Positions 9,266 through 18,674 of a DNA stretch of 64,000 nt are shown piece by piece (the stretch's first letter is position 1; every line of letters starts with the position of its first letter). The notes below the pieces were generated by a model. The model searched no databases. It saw nothing but the letters and a program-made list of their open reading frames with translations, and was not told the origin of the DNA. Location of the stretch: positions 62,001 through 126,000 of the forward strand of contig NZ_JAPHOQ010000003.1 of NCBI RefSeq assembly GCF_026191355.1, in the 5' to 3' direction. The DNA is from Legionella sheltonii (GTDB taxonomy: Bacteria; Pseudomonadota; Gammaproteobacteria; Legionellales; Legionellaceae). The translations under genes were made by a program, and so were the position numbers.

Positions 9266-10014
9266 TAATTCACACGAGTGTCCGTTTGTTTTTTCCTGAG
9301 CCATTCGTACCAGGCTTCTAAACCATTGCCATTCACCGTTGAGAGGGTTAGTGTCTCAATGGATGGATTAATTCGACGTGCGTATTCAATACATTGGTCT
9401 AGATCAAAATTCACATAAGGCAGGAGGTCCATTTTTGTGATGAGCATTAAGTCAGCACAACGGAACATATCGGGATATTTTAGTGGTTTATTGTCTCCTT
9501 CGGTTACTGAAAGAATAACCACTTTAAATTGTTCTCCTAAGTCGAATAAAGCAGGACAAACAAGATTACCTATATTTTCAATAAACAAGAGTGAATTTTC
9601 TTTTAAAGGTAGATCTTCTAAGGCATGACCGACCATATGCGCATCCAAATGACACACTTTTCCTGTATTGATTTGTAAAGCATTACCGCCACTGGCTTTA
9701 ATTAATTCTGCATCATGATTGGTTTGTTGATCGCCAACCACAACAGCAATATCCACTTCATTCTTTAAATCCAGAATGGTTTTTGCTAAAAGGGTTGTTT
9801 TACCAGAACCAGGGCTTGACATAATATTCAAGGCCAAAATAGTTTTACTGGTTAAAAAATTTTTATTGGCACGAGCAAATTGTTGGTTCTTGGCTAAAAT
9901 ATTTTGCTCCACGTGGATTAGATGTTCATCATGGCTGTGATGCATCGACTCATGAGTATGATCATGATGCTCCATTTCATTATGTTCTTCAGTACAACCG
10001 CAGATTCCGCACAT
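9265..10014 (-). CDS. hypB: Nickel-binding GTPase HypB
   Basis: HypB stores nickel and uses GTP hydrolysis to help HypA insert it into the hydrogenase large subunit. The 249-residue sequence starts MCGICGC, a high-affinity nickel motif of the CxxCGC kind, followed by a His-rich stretch (about residues 17-34). The P-loop is SPGSGKTT (residues 67-74), and VVGDQQTNHDAE and ITKMDLLPYV fit the SIMIBI GTPase family. It begins two bases after the hypA stop and runs into hypF. Confidence 0.95.
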   Translation of the reverse strand: MCGICGCTEEHNEMEHHDHTHESMHHSHDEHLIHVEQNILAKNQQFARANKNFLTSKTILALNIMSSPGSGKTTLLAKTILDLKNEVDIAVVVGDQQTNHDAELIKASGGNALQINTGKVCHLDAHMVGHALEDLPLKENSLLFIENIGNLVCPALFDLGEQFKVVILSVTEGDNKPLKYPDMFRCADLMLITKMDLLPYVNFDLDQCIEYARRINPSIETLTLSTVNGNGLEAWYEWLRKKQTDTRVN

Positions 10015-10016
10015 TT

Positions 10017-10358
10017 TTATTCCACCACCATTGATTTAATTTGTAATTCTTCACCTTGAATGACCTTTAATTCATGACTTCCACAAACCTGGCATGCATC
10101 GTAATATTGCTGTAAAGGACTTCGGTTTTGGCACGATTCGCAAAGTGCTTCACCTGGAATATCGATGATATAAAGTTCTGCATGCTCCGCTATCGTTCCT
10201 TCTGTAATCACCTTGAAACCAAAAGTCAGGGCGTCTTTCTCAATTGCTGCAAGCTGGCCAATCTCTAAAATGATTTTTTTTACACGAGTACACTCTGTTG
10301 CCGCTGCTTTTTGCTTAATAATCTCAAGAATACTTTTACATACCCATAATTCATGCAT
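10017..10358 (-). CDS. hypA: Nickel metallochaperone HypA
   Basis: HypA is the small metallochaperone that works with HypB in nickel insertion. The 113-residue protein starts MHEL, where the N-terminal amine, His2 and Glu3 bind nickel, and it has a zinc knuckle formed by Cys73, Cys76, Cys89 and Cys92. Length is normal for the family. The fifth residue is Trp (MHELWVC) rather than the small residue of the best-known HypA proteins. The start follows the nickel transporter gene by nine bases. Confidence 0.95.
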   Translation of the reverse strand: MHELWVCKSILEIIKQKAAATECTRVKKIILEIGQLAAIEKDALTFGFKVITEGTIAEHAELYIIDIPGEALCESCQNRSPLQQYYDACQVCGSHELKVIQGEELQIKSMVVE

Positions 10359-10367
10359 GAGACGACT

Positions 10368-11048
10368 CTAATTATACATTTTGATAAAATTAATCATACC
10401 AATAATCAGACTAAATGATGCAATCATAAAGCCGGCCAGCCGGGAAAATAACAGAGATACTGAATCGGCTCGTTGGATTAAAGTTGAAACAAGTAATCCA
10501 TTTAATCCGTCTGAAACCATCATCCCAAACATAAAAACAAGGCCAAGCATCCCTGAGAATAACCATCCTGCCATCGCCCGAGCAGAAAGGGAAAATAAGA
10601 CCACTTGACTTACTGTATCAAACGACAGGGCAAAAAGGGCGCCAATCAATACGATAAAAAAAGGGTTAGCTTGACTGCGGATTAATTTTTTTGAGAAATA
10701 GTTTTTGAAACTGGTTGGAAAAGGAGATTGGGCGGGGTCTCGGAAAATATTCCAAAGATTGAGTAATCCAAAAATAAATAAAAAGGTAATGGATATACTA
10801 TTGCCGAGCCCATCGAGCCATTGGGGAACAAGTACTGGCTTAACCCCATTGCCGATAATTAAACTGATTAAAATGACTACTAAACCATGTCCTAGGGAAA
10901 ATAAAAATCCTACAAGTTTTGCTAGAGTTCGACGTCCACTGACTATTCGTGCGACGGAATCTATGGTTGCCAGATGATCTAAATCAAAACCATGGCGGAT
11001 ACCTAGCAAAAAGGCCATTGCGATTAAAAATAATCCGGTATTTTCCAT
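10368..11048 (-). CDS. NicO/NiCoT-type nickel (cobalt) transporter
   Basis: This is a 226-residue inner-membrane protein with about six predicted hydrophobic segments. The first helix carries H19-GFDL-D24-H25, the HX4DH nickel-binding signature of NiCoT/HoxN permeases. It is shorter than classical HoxN (about 330-350 residues) and may belong to a compact branch of the NicO superfamily. It lies at the head of the hyp genes and would supply nickel for the hydrogenase; cobalt as a second substrate cannot be excluded. Confidence 0.85.
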   Translation of the reverse strand: MENTGLFLIAMAFLLGIRHGFDLDHLATIDSVARIVSGRRTLAKLVGFLFSLGHGLVVILISLIIGNGVKPVLVPQWLDGLGNSISITFLFIFGLLNLWNIFRDPAQSPFPTSFKNYFSKKLIRSQANPFFIVLIGALFALSFDTVSQVVLFSLSARAMAGWLFSGMLGLVFMFGMMVSDGLNGLLVSTLIQRADSVSLLFSRLAGFMIASFSLIIGMINFIKMYN

Positions 11049-11085
11049 GGTGTATTCTCTAGTTCGCTACTTCGAAATAAAAAAA

Positions 11086-11184
11086 TCCCCTCTCCCACGA
11101 GTGGGAGAGGGGTTGGGGTGAGGGTGTTGGTCAGTTACCCTAATCCGCCCTTACGGGCACCTTCTCCCAATAAAGGAGAAGGGA
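11086..11184. repeat. Palindromic repeat upstream of the nickel transporter
   Basis: The segment begins with the hairpin cccctctcccacgagtgggagagggg, followed by ttggggtgaggg, then the motif atccgcccttacgggcaccttctccc and ggagaaggg. It is another copy of the element found at 4341-4448 and 18675-18862. The first hairpin has eleven paired bases in each arm. It lies between the 3' end of the chitinase gene and the start of the nickel transporter gene. Confidence 0.75.
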
Positions 11185-11192
11185 AATTTAAT

Positions 11193-13526
11193 TTAATTAC
11201 AATTCCCATTAATGACACAGTTTAGCAAACTGGAGGCAAAGTGATAATTGTTGCTCTCGTCATGAATAACTTCCCAGTCAAAGACTCCTCCAAATCCTGG
11301 ATAAGTTCGTGGTGGAATGTAGGTATCACAACTGGATGCGCCGGCAACTCCAGTACGTAAACATTGTATGGCTCGTTTGATTGTACCAATCACTGCTGCA
11401 GGTGAGCCATCGCTTTGTCCTGATGCATTAGGTGCAGGATAACCTAATACCACTTGAGAAGGAGTCAGATAACTTATATAAGGTTGGAACCCAGTTTGCT
11501 GTCCAGAACTGGTGACCGCAGGCCAATTTTCAAGTAAATCGGTGGCCATAGCAACTGAAGCGTTTGGACTGCTTGTATTGTTCGGATCATAGCAAATCAG
11601 GTCAATGCCATACGTACAACCCGCATTATACATTTGAATACCGACCCATGCTAAAGATTGATGGGTTTGCATCACCAAAGAAGCATAATTACCCCACGTT
11701 GCATCAAAACCTGAGGTAGCGGCGATATTCGCAGTTTGTGGTACTAAAGTAAGAAGCAAATTAGGATGATTCGTATGCATTGTATTGATAATATTCGCAA
11801 GAACAGCGATATCACCTGTTGGATTGCTAAAAGTTCCACTCGCATTTAATCCACTTTCAATATCAAAATCAAATCCATCAAAATTATATTGAGTGAGTAG
11901 GTTTTCTAAGGAACTAATAAAAGTTTGTTCAAATGCTGTAGGTGAAGAGGCTGCTGATAATACTTGATGAAAATCTACTGTAGTATTCGCAATACCAGAT
12001 GATGCTCCACCTATGGACAGTAACACTTTAATGCCTGCATTATGCAAGGACTGAATGTAACTTGCTGAGACGGTATCGAATGCAGAAGTGATTTGGCCAG
12101 GATTGGTAGTACTAAAGACTCCAAATGCTACGAGGATGTGAGTATAACCCGCATTTGCCAAAGTGGTAGCAGATGGTGGAGTCTCCCAACCAGGCAAGTA
12201 ACCTATAATTCTGCCTCCGGTAGTTGTGTTTTGAGTATAAGTAATGGTTTCAGTAGCAGAGGACGATGCAGTTAACGGTTGGGGAGCATAACTTACCGCA
12301 TAACCATTTACTGATGTTGCGCTTACAGTGTAAACCATTCCATCGGTTAAGCTCACATTAGCTGTTCCAGTTCCGTTGCTTAATGAAATGGTTTCATTAA
12401 CTGGTGTGCCATTGCCGCTCGGAGTAAAGGTTACATTAATGGAAGAAAGAGACGAAGGTGCTCCTGTTATGGTAACGGGAATACTGTCTTGGGCTACTTG
12501 AACGCAATTATAAGTGAGTTGCACTGTAGGAGCAGTCACTGCAGCAACAGCTGATGTTGGTGTAAAGGTCGGAGTACAGTTGTATCCATTATAGGTGATT
12601 ACTGGAGTAGAAAAAGCGTAGCTGATCCCATTCGATAACTGGCTGATTACGTTAATTGTGCTCCAACTCACTTGCGCATTGGTTGCACTTTGATTATCCA
12701 TGCGAGTTAAGGTTACGGTTGGATTGCCTGTATAACCAGATAATTGGGAAGGCAATGCAGCTAAATTGATGTTGATGTTTCCTGTTGTTTGCATTGCAGC
12801 ATAGTTAATTGTAGAAGAAACAGTAGCGCCTGCTGAAACGGTTAAGCTTGCAGGATTTGCTACTCCTTGATACACGACTCCATTACTATCCGTTACATTA
12901 GTAGGCGAAACGGTATAAGTTCCGGCAGCAAGGCCAGATATCTGTTGTTGTCCAGACCAAGGAACCTGTGCACTTACTGTTTGACCGTTTAAAGTTAAAT
13001 TAACCAGTGCATAGGTTTGGGTTACATTGGCAGGTTTTGCTGTAGCGTTAATTAAATTGATAGTGCCGGTAGATACTGGAGAATTTAAATAAACAGAGAC
13101 GCTATTGGCTATATAATCTGCAGTTGGTTCCCCGTAAATAATGGTAAATGAACTTCCTTTGGGGAGTTTACTGTTGGCTCCTTGATAGGTGGGAAATTGT
13201 AATGAGAGCGAGGATAAATAGGTACCGCTTTGAGGTTGTGACGTGATTTGCAACGTATTCACTGGATAAGATAATGGCGAAAAATTTCCCCAAAAAGAGG
13301 TATTCAGATTGCTGCCATTAGAAAAAGTTATGGTCGAGTTTTGAAAATCTACAGTTTGACTGCAATTGTTGGTTATTTTCAATGAAACGGTTTGCCAGCT
13401 ACTTGTACCAGTTGAGCTGAAGCTGCCTGTAATACAAGACGTTGGTTGGGGGGCAACAATCGGCGTTTTAGCAAAACCATCATTTAAGAAAAACAAGAAA
13501 CCCACTAATAGTCCTATTTTTTTCAT
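11193..13526 (-). CDS. chiA: Secreted multidomain GH18 chitinase, ChiA-like
   Basis: The product has 777 residues. A signal peptide (about residues 1-19) is followed by a cellulose/chitin-binding-like domain with CITGSF and Trp-rich strands (about 30-150), then two or three Ser/Thr-rich Ig-like modules (150-435). The C-terminal GH18 barrel starts near GRIIGYLPGWE (about residue 440). The catalytic motif DGFDFDIE places the acid at Glu557. Size and layout resemble the type II-secreted ChiA of L. pneumophila, so export across the outer membrane by that system is likely (inference). An AAGGGAATTT site precedes the ATG at 13526. It would cleave chitin or GlcNAc-rich host polymers. Confidence 0.88.
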   Translation of the reverse strand: MKKIGLLVGFLFFLNDGFAKTPIVAPQPTSCITGSFSSTGTSSWQTVSLKITNNCSQTVDFQNSTITFSNGSNLNTSFWGNFSPLSYPVNTLQITSQPQSGTYLSSLSLQFPTYQGANSKLPKGSSFTIIYGEPTADYIANSVSVYLNSPVSTGTINLINATAKPANVTQTYALVNLTLNGQTVSAQVPWSGQQQISGLAAGTYTVSPTNVTDSNGVVYQGVANPASLTVSAGATVSSTINYAAMQTTGNININLAALPSQLSGYTGNPTVTLTRMDNQSATNAQVSWSTINVISQLSNGISYAFSTPVITYNGYNCTPTFTPTSAVAAVTAPTVQLTYNCVQVAQDSIPVTITGAPSSLSSINVTFTPSGNGTPVNETISLSNGTGTANVSLTDGMVYTVSATSVNGYAVSYAPQPLTASSSATETITYTQNTTTGGRIIGYLPGWETPPSATTLANAGYTHILVAFGVFSTTNPGQITSAFDTVSASYIQSLHNAGIKVLLSIGGASSGIANTTVDFHQVLSAASSPTAFEQTFISSLENLLTQYNFDGFDFDIESGLNASGTFSNPTGDIAVLANIINTMHTNHPNLLLTLVPQTANIAATSGFDATWGNYASLVMQTHQSLAWVGIQMYNAGCTYGIDLICYDPNNTSSPNASVAMATDLLENWPAVTSSGQQTGFQPYISYLTPSQVVLGYPAPNASGQSDGSPAAVIGTIKRAIQCLRTGVAGASSCDTYIPPRTYPGFGGVFDWEVIHDESNNYHFASSLLNCVINGNCN

Positions 13527-13615
13527 AAATTCCCTTAATTTTCATAAAATTAGTGATTTGGGGTTTAAACAATAAAGAGCTTTAAGATTTAATGCAAGAA
13601 TTTTTTTTGTAATAA

Positions 13616-13641
13616 AAAAGCACAGCTAAGGCTGTGCTTTT
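13616..13641 (-). terminator. Rho-independent terminator after the YHS gene
   Basis: On the minus strand an 11-base-pair stem (aaaagcacagc / gctgtgctttt, loop of four) is followed by a T-rich tract. It lies downstream of the YHS-domain gene and before the chitinase start, so it would end the upstream transcript. Confidence 0.8.
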
Positions 13642-13678
13642 CTCCTCATTCCAGTCTAAAAAAACAGTTGTTACTGAT

Positions 13679-14137
13679 TTAAATGGAAGCGTCTTTATCT
13701 TTTATTTGAGACCATTGCTCATCTGCTTTTTTAATGTTGCCAGGAATATCTATTGCCCAAATAGCTTGAATTTGCTTATTCAGATTAAGATAAAGTTTCC
13801 CATCAACAATTTTCCATGCTAATGGATCGCTGATGACTTTATGTCCCGAGGCAACTCCATAAGCACAATAACCCCCATAGGCAGGTAAATATTTTTCAGG
13901 ATTTGCTGCAAATGCTTTTTTATTTTCCTGGGTTGCAAAAATGTAAGCAATACCATGATACATGACGACATGATTTCCACTTCCTCGTACAGGCCCACTT
14001 TTTTGTTGGTAGGAGACAATGTCATAGCCTTGATCCCCAACCAGACTGATTGAATTATCAGTCGCAGCTTGTACAGAAAAGGGTAATAAAAAAAATAAAG
14101 AGAAAAAAGGTACAATGCGCGAATGCAAAAGGTTCAT
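13679..14137 (-). CDS. Exported YHS-domain protein
   Basis: This 152-residue protein has a signal peptide (about 1-24, ending in VQAA) followed by a YHS-like domain: GYDIVSYQQKSGPVRGSG, then a beta-hairpin (MYHGIAYIFATQENKKAF) and NPEKYLPAYGGYCAYGVASG. In this family the short Tyr-His-Ser-type domain is thought to bind metal or another ligand; the exact role is unknown. The protein is probably periplasmic. A GGAAG ribosome site lies 10 bases before the ATG. It follows the acyl-CoA dehydrogenase gene by 62 bases on the same strand and ends at a clear terminator. Confidence 0.8.
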   Translation of the reverse strand: MNLLHSRIVPFFSLFFLLPFSVQAATDNSISLVGDQGYDIVSYQQKSGPVRGSGNHVVMYHGIAYIFATQENKKAFAANPEKYLPAYGGYCAYGVASGHKVISDPLAWKIVDGKLYLNLNKQIQAIWAIDIPGNIKKADEQWSQIKDKDASI

Positions 14138-14199
14138 ATTTTATAACTTCCTGTATTGAATTATCTGAAAGTACAGTCAGAACCAAAAGAGCAGTTGCT

Positions 14200-15897
14200 C
14201 TAGTGGAACTCATTGTAATCCATAGCCAGTAATTGTGATTCTTTGTTGTAGTTTTCCGAAAATGAAATCAGTTCAGATGGATTTTTTTCACACCAGCGAA
14301 TCGCAGTAATTGTAGGTAAAGTATCCTTATTGTTTTGCAAAGACCATTGAGCATGTTCCAACAATAGGCTGGCTGCATAAGTTTGTGTTAATGCATAGGC
14401 AAGTTGTCGTGCACCAGTTTGTTGTTCTTCAATACTCATCTTAGGCATAGAATGAATGTAGTTTTTTATTTTTTGTGTGGTGTGCTCAGTTTTCACTTTA
14501 GACTTTATGAGTTGCTTATGATGGATATGACTCAGTCGTTGTTGCATGTCGTCAAGAAAAAATTCTGCTGCATTCTCTTTATGTATCGCTCGCAAGGCAT
14601 CAAGACTCAGAATATTCGTTGTTCCTTCCCAGATAGAGAGTACTTGCGCATTTCTTAGTAATTGAGGGAGACCCGTATCTTCAATGTAACCTGCTCCACC
14701 AAAAGCTTCCAAGGCTTCGCTGGTCACGGCGATTGCCTGTTTAGCTGTATAAAGCTTTGCAAGAGGAGTCAAAAGCCTTAACACAGCCTGTTCGGCCTTT
14801 GTTGCTTCACCTAACTCGTCTTTTCCCAATAGTTCAATGGCATGAAAAACCAGATGGAACGATGCACTAAATTCTACTTGCATATTCGCCAATGTTTCTA
14901 GATGGAGCACCTGCTTTGACAAGGTGTGGCCAAATGCGACACGTTTTGTTGCATAATCACGAGCTAGAGCGATAGCGCGTCTCATATAACCCACGGCACA
15001 ACAGGCATTGTAAATGCGGGTAATATTAAATAAGGATGAAATTTTTTTAACGCCATCACCTGCTGTACCAACCAGTAAGGCAGGCGCATTTTCCAGAGTT
15101 AATTCTGCAGTAGGTAGGGCACGAGTACCTAACTTGTCTTTTAAGCGATTGATGCGAATTCCATTCAGTCTACCCATTTGATCCCTAAGCTCGACGTAAA
15201 ACAAACTTAAACCTTTACTTCCTTCAGGAGCGCCTTCAATACGGGCAAGGGTCATGGCGATTTGGGATGTGGTAGCAGAAGTAAACCATTTGACTCCGCT
15301 GAGATGAAACTGGTTGCCATCTGGTCTGGCAATGGTTGATGTGCCACTGACATCAGAGCCGCCTGTTCGTTCAGTCATCCATTGGCCGGAAGTCCAGAAG
15401 TAGTTAGGATCAGCAGAAATTAAATGGGAAAGCGCATGTTTTTTTAAAGATTCATCAGCATAGAGTTCTAATGCTCGCGCAGCGCCATCGGTCATGGCGA
15501 GAGGACAGGTATAAATGGCTGATGAAGGATGAAATAAATACAATTTGGCAAATTGATGTATACGCGATAAAGCGCCATGTTGGCGCTCATAACCTATGGC
15601 AATTAATTTTTCTTCCGCAGAAATTCGGTCGAGCTCTTTCCATGCTTGAGAAACCTCGATGTGATCAATGCGCTTTCCCCATGGATCATAGGGTATATGT
15701 CGAGGTGGATATGCTTCCGCCTCTTGTCCAAATTGATAGATATCTTCAATGACTCGTTGGCCGAGGTGATGCAATTCAGGTTGAATTTCGGTCAGCATGG
15801 AGGGAGGAAGCTTCCACTCCAGATACGTTTTTAAAACCCGATCTTCATCATATTGATTACCCAAACGGGGGGGAGTTTGGAAAAAATCACTCATCAA
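14200..15897 (-). CDS. AidB-like acyl-CoA dehydrogenase
   Basis: The 565-residue protein belongs to the acyl-CoA dehydrogenase superfamily and is closest in style to AidB: an extended N-terminus (PRLGNQYDEDRVL...), then MTERTGGSDVSGT (flavin-binding region), SGVKWFTSA, and near the C-terminus FGGAGYIEDTGLPQLLRN followed by IWEGTTNILSLD. In E. coli AidB is tied to the response to alkylating agents, but many homologues probably oxidise acyl-CoA substrates, so the substrate is open. A second ATG lies one codon in (15894). The gene diverges from the FadL porin gene. Confidence 0.88.
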   Translation of the reverse strand: MMSDFFQTPPRLGNQYDEDRVLKTYLEWKLPPSMLTEIQPELHHLGQRVIEDIYQFGQEAEAYPPRHIPYDPWGKRIDHIEVSQAWKELDRISAEEKLIAIGYERQHGALSRIHQFAKLYLFHPSSAIYTCPLAMTDGAARALELYADESLKKHALSHLISADPNYFWTSGQWMTERTGGSDVSGTSTIARPDGNQFHLSGVKWFTSATTSQIAMTLARIEGAPEGSKGLSLFYVELRDQMGRLNGIRINRLKDKLGTRALPTAELTLENAPALLVGTAGDGVKKISSLFNITRIYNACCAVGYMRRAIALARDYATKRVAFGHTLSKQVLHLETLANMQVEFSASFHLVFHAIELLGKDELGEATKAEQAVLRLLTPLAKLYTAKQAIAVTSEALEAFGGAGYIEDTGLPQLLRNAQVLSIWEGTTNILSLDALRAIHKENAAEFFLDDMQQRLSHIHHKQLIKSKVKTEHTTQKIKNYIHSMPKMSIEEQQTGARQLAYALTQTYAASLLLEHAQWSLQNNKDTLPTITAIRWCEKNPSELISFSENYNKESQLLAMDYNEFH

Positions 15898-16158
15898 TCC
15901 AGTCCTTTAGATTGTTACATTCCATCTATAGTAACCGGACTAAAGACGTGGAGCAATCGAGGGTTATTGATGCCCCCTTACCACGAAAAATTTCTCTCTA
16001 TGTCACGAGTGATAATGCGGTGTTGGCAATAGATCATAGAAAACATTTAATTTTTGGCAAGAAAAATAAAAATAAATTTGAACTTTTTGCATAAATCTGA
16101 CAAGGTAATTGCTGAGTTTTAAAAATGAAGCGCACTGAAATGAAGAAAGGAGTCTAAG
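15898..16158. other. Divergent intergenic region, acyl-CoA dehydrogenase / FadL porin
   Basis: These 261 bases separate two divergent lipid-related genes and must hold promoters for both. It is AT-rich near the FadL side. I see a strong gaaaggag ribosome site at 16144-16151 for the porin but no convincing operator. Confidence 0.5.
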
Positions 16159-17547
16159 GTGAGTAATTCACGTTTATTAAATAAGGAATTTGCGGTTGCT
16201 CTTGTAATGGGTCAATTTTTTGTTGGTTTGCCCGTATTTGCAGGTGGCTTTCAGTTAAATGAGACTAGCCCCAGCTTGCAAGGTTCGGCAATGGCCGGTT
16301 CTGCTGCGGCTAATAATGATGTCTCTGCATTATTTAACAACCCTGCAACTTTATCTACATTAAAGCAAAACCAGATATATGTTGGAGCGAGCGAATTTAT
16401 TCCTCAAATTAGTATGTATGATGGAGCGGCTACTCATACATTTAATGTACCTGGCACGCCAGCCTCAAGTATTGTTGGTCGGGTACAAGGAGATGCATCA
16501 GAACATAACATCAGTAATGCGGTTTTTATTCCTCAAGGTTATGCCGGTTGGCGAACTCCTATTGATAAGTTAACCTTAGGTTTAGCAGTTGTTGAACCAT
16601 TCTACCTCTATAACAAATATTCGGAAGACTCCGTTTTACGCTATGCATCGGTAAAGACCGAGATTAACTCTGTTGATATAAATCCTTCTCTGTCTTACCA
16701 ACTTAATGAAAAACTGTCTGTGGGCGCTGGTTTTCAAGCCCAGTATTTAAAAACAATTTTTTCTCACTTTGACGGAATTAACACTGGGGTTCCTCCCATT
16801 GATGCGTTGATTGCAGCAACAGAACCAACTCATTTGAAAAGTGATGGCTGGGGTTATGGCTATACTGTGGGTGCCTTATATCAGATGGACCAATTTACTC
16901 GTATAGGGTTGAGCTATCGTTCAGAAATCTCTACCAAACTGAGTGGTCATGGCGAACAATATACGATTATTGGTGATATAGTTCCTTCACCTGCAACTAC
17001 TTTTTTGTTTAATACAGAAACCTCTGTAAGTAACACGCTGAGAACTCCCGGTGTATTAACCCTTGGTCTTGCTCGTGATATTAATGAGTGGACGCTCAAA
17101 GCAACAGCACAAGTGAACTTCTGGGATTATTTGGGTGATATTGTTGTTTCAACCCCAGATGCTTTTGAGACTGTTTATGTTGTTCCAATGAAATGGCACA
17201 ATACCTTTTTCGGATCGTTAGGTGCTGATTATCGTTATAACTCTGCTTTGACACTACGTGGCGGATTTGCCTGGGATCAGTCGCCAATAAATTCCCAAAA
17301 CCGTACTCCACTTATTCCTGACTCAGATCAATATTGGTTAAATTTTGGATTGAGTTATTTGGTAAACGACCATTTCTCCGTTGATGGAGCTTATTCGCAC
17401 ATTTTTATTCATAAGCAATCTGTGAGCATCACTCAGGTTAATGAAGGTGTTCCTGGCTTGGTCGCACCATTGGAAATTAATCAGGTCAGCGCTGATTATA
17501 AAGGAACAAATAATATTGTATCACTGGGACTACGTTACAGTTGCTAA
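16159..17547 (+). CDS. FadL/OmpP1-family outer-membrane transporter
   Basis: The 462-residue product starts at GTG 16159, eight bases after a GAAAGGAG ribosome site. After a signal peptide ending in VFAGG the mature protein begins GGFQLNETSPSLQGSAMAGS followed by NNDVSALFNNPATLS, the typical plug region of FadL-type long-chain fatty-acid or hydrocarbon channels. The rest has alternating beta-strand sequence and ends in an aromatic/Cys residue pair (RYSC) instead of the usual terminal Phe. It would import hydrophobic compounds across the outer membrane. The lipase gene follows after only 23 bases, which suggests co-transcription: release fatty acids, then take them up. Confidence 0.9.
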   Translation: MSNSRLLNKEFAVALVMGQFFVGLPVFAGGFQLNETSPSLQGSAMAGSAAANNDVSALFNNPATLSTLKQNQIYVGASEFIPQISMYDGAATHTFNVPGTPASSIVGRVQGDASEHNISNAVFIPQGYAGWRTPIDKLTLGLAVVEPFYLYNKYSEDSVLRYASVKTEINSVDINPSLSYQLNEKLSVGAGFQAQYLKTIFSHFDGINTGVPPIDALIAATEPTHLKSDGWGYGYTVGALYQMDQFTRIGLSYRSEISTKLSGHGEQYTIIGDIVPSPATTFLFNTETSVSNTLRTPGVLTLGLARDINEWTLKATAQVNFWDYLGDIVVSTPDAFETVYVVPMKWHNTFFGSLGADYRYNSALTLRGGFAWDQSPINSQNRTPLIPDSDQYWLNFGLSYLVNDHFSVDGAYSHIFIHKQSVSITQVNEGVPGLVAPLEINQVSADYKGTNNIVSLGLRYSC

Positions 17548-17570
17548 GGCCATTATAAGGAGATAATTTA

Positions 17571-18671
17571 ATGTTAGCCAAAATTAGAAAAATGATATTA
17601 CATGCCAAAACACAATTGACGGTGCTGGTTGGTATGTTTTCGTTATGCTGTACTTTGTCCAATATCGCGCAGGCAGTTCCATTTAGTGAAATTAGCCAAA
17701 TGGTGTTTTTTGGTGATAGTTTAACGGATAGTGGCTTCAATAATACGTTTACGCTTATAAATGGCATTCCTGATAAAGCCCCTACCTTCACAACCTTCGA
17801 CGGCTATACCTGGTCTCAGTATATTGCGCATGATATCTTAGGTGTTCCTCTTCTTCCCCCTGGCACCTTATTCCCATCACTTAATGATAAGATGACCAAC
17901 AATACAACGCCTATCTTTGTTGATCCAAGTCGTCCCCCAGCACCACCAGTCGTGCCGCTTAATGGGTTTAATTATGCGTGTGGCGGCGCTAGAACTGCAG
18001 CCGAACCTGGCATTAATTTTTATTGGGCGCCATCCGTTCAACGACAAGTTCAAAATTATTTATCTACCGCACCAAAAGTACTGGATCCCAAAGCAATGTA
18101 TTTCATTTGGTCCGGTGCAAATGACATGCTTTTTGGTATTTCGACACAACTTAATCCAATTGGTTTTATGCAGTTGATCGACGTGACCACAACCCAGATT
18201 GTCCAACAGGTTGAAGCACTTGCTGCACGGGGTGCAAAAAGAATTGTAGTGTTATCTTTGCCTAATATCGGTGTTACCCCTTTTATCACTCGACTGGCTG
18301 CAACAATCGGGGATCCATCGCTTCCTGGAAATATAAAAAATCTCAGCTTTATGTTTGATTCACTGTTAAATCAAAAGCTGGGTGCTATTGTGAAGCGTTA
18401 TAAGCGTCATGAAGTCAAGATTTTATATTTTGATACTTATATGGCTTTGGATAATCTAATCCTAAATGCAGAAGCAGGGGAGCCAACAGTGGTAAGTGGT
18501 GTACCTTTCTTATTTCAGAACGTTACCGATCCAGTGTGTACTGCTCCCTTGGCTATTTTATGTCAGCAAACTTCAAACAATTATCTTTTTGCTGATTCAG
18601 TTCATCCTACTGATATGGCTCACCGAGCATTATCATTGGAAGTGGAAAATAAAATCAGACAATGGGCATAA
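17571..18671 (+). CDS. Secreted GDSL (SGNH) lipase/acyltransferase
   Basis: The 366-residue protein has an N-terminal signal sequence (processing likely after NIAQA, about residue 35). Block I of the SGNH family is FFGDSLTDSG with nucleophile Ser50, block III is GAND, and block V is DSVHPTD with Asp342 and His345, so the catalytic residues are present. It is related to the Legionella PlaA/PlaC/PlaD group of phospholipases and acyltransferases, but I cannot say which member. An AAGGAGA site lies seven bases before the ATG. It forms a pair with the FadL porin gene. The likely substrates are phospholipids or lysophospholipids. Confidence 0.88.
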   Translation: MLAKIRKMILHAKTQLTVLVGMFSLCCTLSNIAQAVPFSEISQMVFFGDSLTDSGFNNTFTLINGIPDKAPTFTTFDGYTWSQYIAHDILGVPLLPPGTLFPSLNDKMTNNTTPIFVDPSRPPAPPVVPLNGFNYACGGARTAAEPGINFYWAPSVQRQVQNYLSTAPKVLDPKAMYFIWSGANDMLFGISTQLNPIGFMQLIDVTTTQIVQQVEALAARGAKRIVVLSLPNIGVTPFITRLAATIGDPSLPGNIKNLSFMFDSLLNQKLGAIVKRYKRHEVKILYFDTYMALDNLILNAEAGEPTVVSGVPFLFQNVTDPVCTAPLAILCQQTSNNYLFADSVHPTDMAHRALSLEVENKIRQWA

Positions 18672-18674
18672 CAT

